A stretch of DNA of 64,000 bases from Ferroplasma sp. (GTDB taxonomy: Archaea > Thermoplasmatota > Thermoplasmata > Thermoplasmatales > Thermoplasmataceae). The stretch spans positions 1,668,571 through 1,732,570 of the forward strand of contig NZ_CP133597.1 in assembly GCF_031200575.1 (NCBI RefSeq), read 5' to 3'. Below, one piece after another: positions 17,325-24,758 of this stretch (position 1 is the stretch's first letter; each line of letters begins with the position of its first letter). Below the pieces are notes generated by a model. The model made no database searches, was not told where the DNA came from, and worked only from the letters and a program-made list of their open reading frames with translations. Both the position numbers and the translations under genes were made by a program.

Positions 17325-18578
17325 ATGGAAAACAGAGAAAGAATCAGGGAAATTCTTATAGAACAGGGTTCCATAGGTCGGGAAAATGGCAAAAAAATAT
17401 CCAGATATATTGACCTGACGGCAGATGATGGCGTTACAAGGCCTGCCGGTACTGACCCTGACAAAAAGACCAGGGATTATTTCACTGAACTCTGCAGAAA
17501 AAATGGATTCGACCCCTTCGTGGATGTTTTCGGCAATATATTTGTGACACTTCAGGGTACAGATCCGGGAATTATAATGATGGGATCACATCTGGATTCT
17601 GTGGTCCATGGAGGAATGTTCGATGGGGCCATGGGCGTATTCAGTTCACTTGAAGTCCTGCTGAGATTAAAGGAATCTGGATACAAAAATAAGAAAACAC
17701 TTGTTGTTGCAGCCTTTACCGGAGAGGAGGGATCTGCATTTCACCAGCCCATGCTGGGCAGCAATGGTTTTACCGGAAACATTTCCAGGGAAAAATTATG
17801 GGCAATAAAAAACAGGGATGGGGTTGACTTCAAATCGGCAATGCAGAGGATAGAATACCTGGGAGATTCTGAATTTCCCGGGAAACCGGAATATTATCTG
17901 GAGTACCATATAGAGCAGGGTCCGGTGCTTGAGGAAAAGAAAAAACAGATTGGCATAGTTACATCAATAACAGGGCAGTGTGTATTATCTGTCGAGATAA
18001 ATGGCATACAGGGGCATTCCGGCACAACTCCAATGGAGATGAGAAGCGATGCTCTTGTGAGGGCTGCAGAAATTATTGAATTGGTTGACAGAACTGCCAG
18101 GGAAGCATCGGCTAAATATAAAAACCACAGTGTAGGAACTGTGGGTGAGCTTTCTGTTGACCCAGGCAGATTTAATGTAATACCTGGGCACGTTTCAATG
18201 AAGATAGACCTAAGAAGTGAGCATAGCAATAGCCTTGCGTATATGAAAAAGAATGTTATCTCTGAGCTGGAAACCACGAATAACGGTATAAATATTAAGT
18301 ATACTATTGTTGCTGAGGTAGAGCCATCTATCATGTCCACAGAGGTCATGGATGCAATAAGGTCATCAGTGAAATCACTTGGATTCAGCTATATGGACAT
18401 GCCCAGTGGTGCCGGCCACGATACAATACCAATTTCAAAAATATCGAAAGCTGGCATGATATTTGTGCCCAGTATAAAGGGGTTGAGCCATGCGCCTCTC
18501 GAATGGACTGATTTTGAAGATGTTGAAAGAGGATTGGAGGTGCTGGAGGGAGCTGTGAAAAACCTGGATAAAAAATAA
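17325..18578 (+). CDS. N-carbamoyl-L-amino acid hydrolase/allantoate amidohydrolase family (M20)
   Basis: A 417-residue binuclear-metal amidase of the M20 family, in the N-carbamoyl-L-amino acid hydrolase, beta-ureidopropionase and allantoate amidohydrolase branch. Signatures: GSHLDSVVHGGMFDGAMGV near residue 85 (metal-binding His and bridging Asp), FTGEEGSAF near 125 with the catalytic Glu pair, YHIEQGPVLE near 195, QGHSGTTPM near 230 in the lid domain, and GAGHDTIPIS then SHAPLEW near the end. It hydrolyses the carbamoyl group to amine, CO2 and ammonia. It begins directly after the hydantoinase stop, indicating translational coupling and a two-step pathway. L-specificity is inferred from family type; the D-specific enzymes belong to the nitrilase family. 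Confidence 0.88.
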   Translation: MENRERIREILIEQGSIGRENGKKISRYIDLTADDGVTRPAGTDPDKKTRDYFTELCRKNGFDPFVDVFGNIFVTLQGTDPGIIMMGSHLDSVVHGGMFDGAMGVFSSLEVLLRLKESGYKNKKTLVVAAFTGEEGSAFHQPMLGSNGFTGNISREKLWAIKNRDGVDFKSAMQRIEYLGDSEFPGKPEYYLEYHIEQGPVLEEKKKQIGIVTSITGQCVLSVEINGIQGHSGTTPMEMRSDALVRAAEIIELVDRTAREASAKYKNHSVGTVGELSVDPGRFNVIPGHVSMKIDLRSEHSNSLAYMKKNVISELETTNNGINIKYTIVAEVEPSIMSTEVMDAIRSSVKSLGFSYMDMPSGAGHDTIPISKISKAGMIFVPSIKGLSHAPLEWTDFEDVERGLEVLEGAVKNLDKK

Positions 18579-18655
18579 TTTTGAATTTACTGATAATTTT
18601 ATTGTTAATATTGCTAATATTTACAAAAAATATTGCACACCACCAAAGTATGATA

Positions 18656-18683
18656 TTGGAATGTAAATCAATAAATATTCCAA
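18656..18683. promoter_or_regulatory. inverted repeat TTGGAAT-N14-ATTCCAA before a winged-helix gene
   Basis: Perfect 7-bp arms at 18656-18662 and 18677-18683, ending 15 bp before the ATG at 18699. For a leaderless archaeal gene this places the repeat over the TATA box and transcription start, the expected site for a repressor. The downstream gene encodes a small winged-helix protein with C-terminal cysteines, so self-regulation is plausible. Confidence 0.45.
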
Positions 18684-18698
18684 CAATATATATGAGTT

Positions 18699-18923
18699 AT
18701 GGAATTCACTGAACGAGAAAAAACTGTTTGCAGAATAATCTGTGATTCTGAAAAAATTAGATTTTCTGATATCAAGAAAATAAGTGGCCTCCATCAGGAA
18801 ATCCTTTCAAGGGTATTGATAAGAATAAATGATGATTGTGGCATATCAAAATCCAGTAATGGCTATAAGTGCGCAGAAGGCAGTGCCAGCGCTTGCTGTA
18901 CACATGAACAAATTAGTCAATAA
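18699..18923 (+). CDS. small winged-helix DNA-binding protein with C-terminal cysteines
   Basis: A 74-residue protein. Residues 1-60 read as a winged-helix domain: helix 1 FTEREKTVCRIICDSEK, helix 2 IRFSDIKKISG, recognition helix LHQEILSRVLIRINDD, then a wing GISKSSNGYKC. After it comes a short tail with the pattern C-x7-CC (CAEGSASACC), resembling ligands of a thiol- or metal-sensing regulator. A neighbouring small gene has the related C-x6-CC. The inverted repeat across the presumed promoter suggests that it controls itself. The first ATG 18699 follows an AT-rich ATATATATG context and is leaderless in style. Not assigned to a named family. Confidence 0.7.
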   Translation: MEFTEREKTVCRIICDSEKIRFSDIKKISGLHQEILSRVLIRINDDCGISKSSNGYKCAEGSASACCTHEQISQ

Positions 18924-18955
18924 ATAAGATGGATGCATACATTAACTGATGGGAA

Positions 18956-19214
18956 ATGAATGAAAAGGAAGTAATACAGAGAGATAATGGAGTGGAAGTT
19001 ATAATGCCCGAAAATACAGATATTAAAGAAGTTAATGATGTTATAAGGTCATGTGCTTCAGGTAAAAATTCATGCTGTTCTACTGATTTTTCTCAGTGAA
19101 AACAGAGTTGGTGTGTATGAGCTCAATGGCAGGACTGTTATAAACATAACAGGCAACGTCACGAAGGAGCAAATAGAGGAAAAGATAAGCAGCTGTTCGT
19201 GCTTTGATAGATAA
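18956..19214 (+). pseudogene. small cysteine-rich protein gene interrupted by a frameshift
   Basis: From ATG 18956 a 47-codon frame ends at TGA 19097-19099 shortly after CASGKNSCCSTDF. Removing one T from the five-T run near 19087-19091 joins it to the open frame that continues to TAA 19212-19214, giving a sensible 85-residue protein: an N-terminal VEVIMPENTDIKEVNDVIRS segment, the C-x6-CC cysteine cluster, then LSENRVGVYELNGRT, INITGNVTKEQIEEKI and a C-terminal SCSCF. The join looks natural, so this is either a recently broken gene, a base-call error in a homopolymer, or slippage during expression. It follows the winged-helix gene with a similar cysteine cluster, and both may respond to thiols or metal. 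Function unknown. Confidence 0.55.
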
Positions 19215-19290
19215 ATCATAAAATTTCTACAGGCAGGATTTCTTTAATGTGATTAGAAAATAATTTGTATATAATTATATACATAAAAAA

Positions 19291-20703
19291 TTAAAGTGTG
19301 AACTGCCCCACATCATCCAGTACTTTCGGTTTCCTGGCTCTGTAGTAGAAATACGATGCAACTATGAACACAAAGTACAGACCCGATATGTATGATGCGT
19401 AATTAAGTGGAGGCGCAGGAGCCGGATAAACCACATAAACTATGGCAACAACAAGGGCTATGGCCACAGCCCATGGAATCACCAGATGCCTTATTATTTT
19501 CAGGGTTCCCTTGCGTTTATGGTAAAATCCAAGGCCAATGCCTGCTATGGCGTGGTTCGAAAAGCTGAAGATAGAATTGCTTATAATAAGAAACAGGCTG
19601 GCAGTGAGTGGCCCAAGGATCAGCCCGGAAACAATTGCAATGGTTATGCTGAATAATCCGGTGAATATAACAAGATTTCCCGGAACTTTATGCTTGTTTA
19701 TCCTTGTAAATACCTCGGGAAACAGAAGCTTGTCCCTGGAATAGGCATATGAAGTTCTCACTGTGCTGTTCATAAATCCCACTCCGGAAGAATTGAAACT
19801 GTTAACTATAAACAATGCAAAGATTGCAGCCACTGCAAGGCCAAGGTATTTTGTATAAACATATATTCCCGGGTCCGAAAGATTTGCGTAATTGAACATG
19901 TTGCCAAATCCATACACTACAGATTGTGCATAGGAGCTTATTATTATAACCGCCCCTATCATTGCTGCAAGTATTCCCAGTGCTAAGGGTATATTCTTCT
20001 TTGGATTTTTAGTTTCCTCGGCTACTGGAACTACAGAGTTGAGTCCGCCAAAGGTGGCAATTCCCAGAATCATTTCCACTGCAATGTCCGTATAGTTGAA
20101 ATGGACTGCAGAGGCTGTAAACGGCAGAACAGAGTTGTTTGGACCTGCAATTATTATAAGTGCTATTGATGTTCCCATGAGAAATATAAACTCAGCCATT
20201 CCAGTATACAGGACGTATTTCAATGACAGTTTAACCCCGAAATAACTCAGTGCAGTTGTTTCACCAATAACTATGACTGTAAGTGGAATCCAAATCCATG
20301 GATATGCAACTGCCAGTGCAGGGTCAAGAGCGTAAAGGAATGCAGTCAGGCCCAGCATTGCAAATCCTGTGTACCCGAGAAGGTAGTAATAATAATAAGA
20401 AATCCCGCCGTAAAATGAGAGAAACCTCCCGGCTTTTTTGTAGGCCTTTCTATGAAACGCTGCCCATGAATATGCCGATGCAACCTCCTTGGACCATTCG
20501 TAGGTAATAAGTGTCATTCCACAGTAAATGACAAATGCAAGAACTATTACAAGCGTCATTGACCCGCCCACTGCACCCGCTATTCCAACAAAAAACAGTG
20601 CTGTCACCGCAGCCGGGCCATTCGTCCCAAGACCCTGTGCAAGCGCCTGCCACATACTCAGGGTATTCGTGGCAAGCCCTGATTTTGAATTTATATCTTC
20701 CAT
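19291..20703 (-). CDS. APC-family amino acid permease
   Basis: Integral membrane protein of 470 residues with about 12 helices. The first helix region (LSMWQALAQGLGTNGPAAVTALFF) carries the unwound-helix Gly-rich motif of APC transporters, and the segment ATFGGLNSVVPVAEETKNPKKNIPLAL near residue 220 is the consensus amphipathic region of the family. It should import (or exchange) amino acids, probably driven by protons in an acidophile. The substrate is not readable. Its nearness to hut genes and the later glutamate decarboxylase makes histidine, glutamate or GABA possible. It is transcribed alone from an AT-rich promoter region between it and bluB. Confidence 0.9.
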   Translation of the reverse strand: MEDINSKSGLATNTLSMWQALAQGLGTNGPAAVTALFFVGIAGAVGGSMTLVIVLAFVIYCGMTLITYEWSKEVASAYSWAAFHRKAYKKAGRFLSFYGGISYYYYYLLGYTGFAMLGLTAFLYALDPALAVAYPWIWIPLTVIVIGETTALSYFGVKLSLKYVLYTGMAEFIFLMGTSIALIIIAGPNNSVLPFTASAVHFNYTDIAVEMILGIATFGGLNSVVPVAEETKNPKKNIPLALGILAAMIGAVIIISSYAQSVVYGFGNMFNYANLSDPGIYVYTKYLGLAVAAIFALFIVNSFNSSGVGFMNSTVRTSYAYSRDKLLFPEVFTRINKHKVPGNLVIFTGLFSITIAIVSGLILGPLTASLFLIISNSIFSFSNHAIAGIGLGFYHKRKGTLKIIRHLVIPWAVAIALVVAIVYVVYPAPAPPLNYASYISGLYFVFIVASYFYYRARKPKVLDDVGQFTL

Positions 20704-20805
20704 GGGAATAAAACTGTAATTTGTATTTAAATATAACGAAAATACTAATAAAAATTGATAACAGTTAACAGGCTACGATGAAACATTATTAACCATAGAG
20801 ATATT

Positions 20806-21489
20806 ATGGTCGCCATGGATGTTTACGAGGCTATAAGAAAGAGGAGAGATGTCAGATCATGGTTTTCAGGGAAACATATAGAAAACGAGGTTCTTTCAAG
20901 AATTCTTGATGCGGGAAACCGTGCACCTTCAGTAGGCCTTTCACAGCCATGGAACTTTATAATAATCAGGGATGTAGAAACGAGGAAGAAAATAAAAAGC
21001 ATAGTGGAAGCCAAAAGGGGAGAATTTTACGAGTCCCTGCCTGATGGTAAGAGAGAGAAGTTCAGGAATATCAAGATTGAGGGCGTACTGGAGTCTGATC
21101 TGAACATATGCGTTACCTGTGACAGCACCAGGAAGGGGCCCGATATCCTTGGCAGGGCTACCATTCCGGAAACATCTGAGTACAGTGTTGTGCTTTCCAT
21201 AGAGAATATGTGGCTGGCTGCCCGGGCAGAGGGGATAGGTATGGGATGGATAAGTTTTTTCGATCCAGAGGATATCAAACCCGTGCTGAAAATTCCGGAG
21301 AATATAAAGATAATTGCATATCTTGCAGTGGGTTACCTGAATGAAGACCATGATATACCCGAACTGGAGGAGAAGGGCTGGGAGAAGCGGATACCAGTTT
21401 CAAACCTAGTCTATGAGAATTTTTGGGGCAATTCTACTGGGCAGTATCTGGAAAAGGCCCTTGAAAATTATGCATTTCAATGGAAATAA
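20806..21489 (+). CDS. bluB: nitroreductase-fold protein, BluB-like (5,6-dimethylbenzimidazole synthase)
   Basis: A 227-residue FMN protein of the nitroreductase fold. BluB breaks down reduced FMN with oxygen to make dimethylbenzimidazole, the lower ligand of vitamin B12. The BluB pattern is visible: IRKRRDVRSWF at the N-terminus, GNRAPSVGLSQPWNFI near residue 45 (flavin and phosphate contacts), LGRATIPETSEYSVVLSIENMWLAARAEGIGMGWISFF around 120-155, and a C-terminal tail ending WGNSTGQYLEKALE. The aspartate-region residues specific to BluB cannot be verified here, so a general nitroreductase remains possible. ATG 20815 (MDVYEAIRKR) is the more typical start. The 3' end overlaps the convergent Nudix gene by 13 bp. 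Confidence 0.78.
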   Translation: MVAMDVYEAIRKRRDVRSWFSGKHIENEVLSRILDAGNRAPSVGLSQPWNFIIIRDVETRKKIKSIVEAKRGEFYESLPDGKREKFRNIKIEGVLESDLNICVTCDSTRKGPDILGRATIPETSEYSVVLSIENMWLAARAEGIGMGWISFFDPEDIKPVLKIPENIKIIAYLAVGYLNEDHDIPELEEKGWEKRIPVSNLVYENFWGNSTGQYLEKALENYAFQWK

Positions 21490-21887
21490 TCCTTTAAAAT
21501 TCTGTATGTCAATCCAAATATGACGTATCCTGAGTATGTATAACTTTCTTCTCCATGTGAGAGGCTATTCTGGGATACCCAGAAAAACTTTGCAACCTCA
21601 CTGTCAGGCGAGACGTCCCTGCGATCGGTGGTACATTCAAATGCAGCCACGCTCACATGGCCGTTCAGGGTATGGTATATTCCAAGGGATTTTTTAACTG
21701 ATATTGGTAAGCCGGTTTCCTCCATTGTTTCCCTGACTGCAGTATCCATGCAGCTCTCACCTGGCTCCCTGTGTCCACCGGGGAGGGCCATCTGGCCTGA
21801 CCAGGGATCACCCTTCTGATCTGCCCTTTTTATCAGAAGAAATTCATTACTGTTCCATATAAGTGCCACAGCAGCCATGCAGTCCAT
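21477..21887 (-). CDS. Nudix hydrolase
   Basis: A 136-residue Nudix pyrophosphatase. The full Nudix box is present at about residues 38-60: GHREPGE, seven residues, then RETMEETGL, carrying the metal-binding glutamates. The size and the opening CMAAVALIWNSNEFLLIKRA fit MutT/ADP-ribose-type enzymes that hydrolyse nucleoside diphosphate derivatives. The substrate is not readable. It is convergent with bluB (13-bp overlap of ends) and its start is close to the 3' end of the RNase P RNA gene, which lies upstream on the same strand; they may share readthrough transcription. Confidence 0.88.
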   Translation of the reverse strand: MDCMAAVALIWNSNEFLLIKRADQKGDPWSGQMALPGGHREPGESCMDTAVRETMEETGLPISVKKSLGIYHTLNGHVSVAAFECTTDRRDVSPDSEVAKFFWVSQNSLSHGEESYTYSGYVIFGLTYRILKDYFH

Positions 21888-21935
21888 AAAATTGGATTTT
21901 TAGATTGTATATAATTATATTGAAATGGTGGAAAT

Positions 21936-22219
21936 GCCCGGAGTAAGCCTCCTTCTGTTAGCCTTTCGGTTGGCAACATTCGACTATGCGTCTTACCTGA
22001 ATCTGGCAGCTGTATTCAACGATTCAATTTAGACTTGCTCCCTGCAGGGAGAGTTCTCATCGGCCCTCCGTGAAACGTCATCTTTTCAAATCATCCTTGG
22101 CACGGAGCCGTTTATTTCTTGTCTCTTTACCATGCCTCTCGGCATACCGGCTTTCACCGGTTGCAGCCAGCTGTGGAGGGGGGACTTTCCTCACCTTTCG
22201 GCGTCAGTTGCCCTCGGGC
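21936..22219 (-). ncRNA. rnpB: RNase P RNA
   Basis: Read on the minus strand, this 284-bp stretch has the universal core of RNase P RNA: GAGGAAAGTCC (5' strand of P4) near its start, GGGAGCAAGTCTAAAT in the middle, and AACAGAAGGAGGCTTAC (3' strand of P4 region) near its end. The ends pair as P1 (GCCCG at the 5' end, CGGGC at the 3' end), and GC-rich hairpins such as CCGGTGAAAGCCGG lie between. It is the catalytic RNA that trims the 5' ends of pre-tRNAs. It is more GC-rich than the surroundings, as expected in this genome. A TATA-like TTTAAA at 22249-22254 would start transcription near 22226, a few bases outside the pairing. Frames crossing this region are not genes. Confidence 0.95.
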
Positions 22220-22273
22220 TTTTCCTTGTATATAATTGCAGTAAAACATTTAAAGTTATCATGCTTCAGCGGT

Positions 22274-23563
22274 TCAGATTTCAGGCAGCATGTCTCCAGT
22301 ATAACCGTATACTTCATGAAATAACTTAAGTGTTATAACAATCCCGAATAGAGATGCCAGTGCAATGACCAGGGTAGAGTATCCTATGCCTATCCGTGAA
22401 AACATTAGGGGAAACACGGTGATTGTTAGGAACGATGGAAGCATGTAAAGGAAGTTTGAGAACCCTGTAGCCTTTCCACGGAATTCAGTGCCTGCAGTGA
22501 GGGCCTGGGATGTAATAATAGGCTGGTTGTTCCAGTGGTTGCCCCATACAAATATCATCATGGCGGCAGGCAGCAAAATGAAAAAATGCATTATGAGGGA
22601 TATGCCTGAGAGAATTAAACCGCTTAAGGACATGGAAAATCCTGTATAACCCACACGCCTCATACCCAGCATGGGCAAAAGCCTGGGCCCTAGATAACCC
22701 GCCGGGACGCCTATCATGTATATTCCTATTATAACTAATCTTTCATACAGAAGACCGGGCACACCAAACCTGAGTATAATATATGGTATGAAAAATGCAA
22801 ATGTCCCCACCTCTATGCCACTTGCTATTCCTGAGAGCCATGAATACAGGGATGTATGCCATGTTACAGTGCTTCCTCTCAGTTTTCTGAAGAAATCGGT
22901 ATACGTATGTTTCCTCCTCTTCCAGGCAGTGGATTCCGGAATATGCCTGTAATATGAGAGCAATGCTATTGAAGGGAAAACTGGCAGGAGCAATATTATT
23001 TTCCATATGTAATATGATGTGGACCCGGATATGGCAAGGAGAATAACAGCTGTATTGATTCCCAGAATTGCCAGGGTGGCCATTAGTGTATTATATGATC
23101 CAGTAACCTCCCTCTTTCCGGGTTCAACAGACTCCATTATATATGAATACACGTTTGCTATATCTGAACCTGCCGGAATACCAGCAAGAAACCTGAAAAT
23201 GGAAAGGTATAAAACATTGGGAGAAAGTGCAGACATAACAGAGGAAACTGCAAATAAAATAACGTTAAAAAGGAAAACTTTCCTTCGCCCTGCCCTATCC
23301 GTGAGAACCCCACCAAGAATTGATCCAAATGCTGCTCCCCCAACTGTCGCCCCGGTTATTATTCCAAGGTAGTCGGTGCCAAAATTTAAACTACGCTCCA
23401 TGAATATACTGATCATGGGTACAGAGAATATATTCCATTCATCAATGAAAAGCGATAAAAGCATTAAACTGGATAATTTGATTCCGTTTATTTCATCCTT
23501 TCTGCCCATAAATGAAAATGGTTGGATCGTATAATAAATTCCAGAAATGTGCAATTTCTGCAC
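22274..23563 (-). CDS. MFS transporter
   Basis: A 429-residue membrane protein with about 12 helices, major facilitator type: GGVLTDRAGRRKVFLFN near residue 85 is the loop 2-3 signature and RFLAGIPAGSDIANVYSYIMES the helix-4 motif. The second-half signature loop is diverged (GPRLLPMLGMRRVGY). Members move metabolites or drugs by proton coupling; the substrate is unknown. The true start is probably ATG 23509 (MGRKDEING), since the first 18 residues add nothing family-like. The next gene downstream on this strand is the RNase P RNA, about 50 bp on, with its own promoter. Confidence 0.88.
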   Translation of the reverse strand: MQKLHISGIYYTIQPFSFMGRKDEINGIKLSSLMLLSLFIDEWNIFSVPMISIFMERSLNFGTDYLGIITGATVGGAAFGSILGGVLTDRAGRRKVFLFNVILFAVSSVMSALSPNVLYLSIFRFLAGIPAGSDIANVYSYIMESVEPGKREVTGSYNTLMATLAILGINTAVILLAISGSTSYYIWKIILLLPVFPSIALLSYYRHIPESTAWKRRKHTYTDFFRKLRGSTVTWHTSLYSWLSGIASGIEVGTFAFFIPYIILRFGVPGLLYERLVIIGIYMIGVPAGYLGPRLLPMLGMRRVGYTGFSMSLSGLILSGISLIMHFFILLPAAMMIFVWGNHWNNQPIITSQALTAGTEFRGKATGFSNFLYMLPSFLTITVFPLMFSRIGIGYSTLVIALASLFGIVITLKLFHEVYGYTGDMLPEI

Positions 23564-23605
23564 CTAAACAGGCATTTATCTGTTATGATGGCCTTTAATA
23601 TACTG

Positions 23606-24745
23606 TCAGATCCTGATCTTCCTGTATTTTATAAAGAATATTATGTCGTAGGAAAGTTTCAATCCGCCTCCGGCCAGGAACATGAAAGGGGGAAAAATTG
23701 ACATAAGTGCGCCTACAATACCTGGGCCGGGTATCATAGAACCGTTCCTCACAGCCGAGAATATAGAATTGCTTTTTACCCTGTAATCAGGCTCTATTAT
23801 TGTGTTTATCAGTGTATCCCTTGCTGGAACATCCATCTGGCTTGTGGTCTGCCTTAGGAACAGGAAGATTTCGCTTATTGCCAGTATATGAATAACAGGG
23901 ACCAGCATAAGGAATATATTGCTAACGGAATGTGTGTACACCATTGTCCTGATAAGGCCTATTTTCTCTGATATCAAGGGAGAGATCAGTATTGATATGG
24001 TGGTTATGACGTTCACCCCTACGAATATAAGCCCGGCGGTGCTCAGGGAAATATGATAAACGTACTTGAAGTACAGTGATATCATAGAGACCGTAACGAA
24101 TCCGCCGGCCAGGGCATCCATGGAAAAAAGATATGATAATGAAAAGACATGCTTCCTAGTTTCCGGATTGAGGTCTTTTGCCGGTATTTTTTTATGCTGA
24201 GGAAACCTGATAAACATATACAGAATAAACTGGCACAGTGCCACAACTGTAAGTATGAGGAATACTATTCGATAATTTATATTGGTGTAAAGAAACAGGA
24301 ATATGGATGCGATTATTGTTGCGCCGTATGAAAAGAAATTGTATACAGAGAATGCCCTTCCCTTGCTCTTCTGGTCCGTTTCATAATAGCTCATGGCATA
24401 CTGTTCTATGGGCTGGTTAGGGCTTATATCCCTTCCTGAAAGTGATATTGACCCGAGCATGAGCGATATTATGAAGACATAAAAGTCATAGAAGATAAAA
24501 TTCAGAAGCAATGCTATGGCCAGAGCAGCAGAGATTATATACATCTTATAGCTGTTTTTAATATTCATGGCCGGAAACAGGTATATGATAAATGTTGAGA
24601 ATGCTATGCTGAATAGCACTATTACTCCAACGTCGAATACATCTACAAACTTTGCAAGGTAAAACGGCGTTATAACTGCCAGCATGGAGAGTATAAACGA
24701 TCTCGATGCTTTTGAAAACGAAATGAAATAGCTCTGAACCTTCAT
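23606..24745 (-). CDS. MFS transporter, diverged
   Basis: A 379-residue, highly apolar protein with 11-12 predicted helices, best read as a diverged major facilitator carrier. The usual Asp-Arg-Xaa-Gly-Arg loop is replaced here by AMNIKNSYK; a basic/aspartate pair with SLSGRDISPNQ is seen after helix 4, and RQTTSQMDVPARDTLI in the second half resembles multidrug-type members. It starts 13 bp after the aldehyde dehydrogenase stop on the same strand, so the two are probably co-transcribed, and the transporter may export or import a substrate of that enzyme. The substrate is not readable. Confidence 0.75.
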   Translation of the reverse strand: MKVQSYFISFSKASRSFILSMLAVITPFYLAKFVDVFDVGVIVLFSIAFSTFIIYLFPAMNIKNSYKMYIISAALAIALLLNFIFYDFYVFIISLMLGSISLSGRDISPNQPIEQYAMSYYETDQKSKGRAFSVYNFFSYGATIIASIFLFLYTNINYRIVFLILTVVALCQFILYMFIRFPQHKKIPAKDLNPETRKHVFSLSYLFSMDALAGGFVTVSMISLYFKYVYHISLSTAGLIFVGVNVITTISILISPLISEKIGLIRTMVYTHSVSNIFLMLVPVIHILAISEIFLFLRQTTSQMDVPARDTLINTIIEPDYRVKSNSIFSAVRNGSMIPGPGIVGALMSIFPPFMFLAGGGLKLSYDIIFFIKYRKIRI

Positions 24746-24758
24746 TTTAATCCTGAAT

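Noticed and set aside
22070..22329. Open frames on the plus strand of 60-85 codons
   Set aside because: They lie across the RNase P RNA gene, whose conserved core explains the sequence on the opposite strand.
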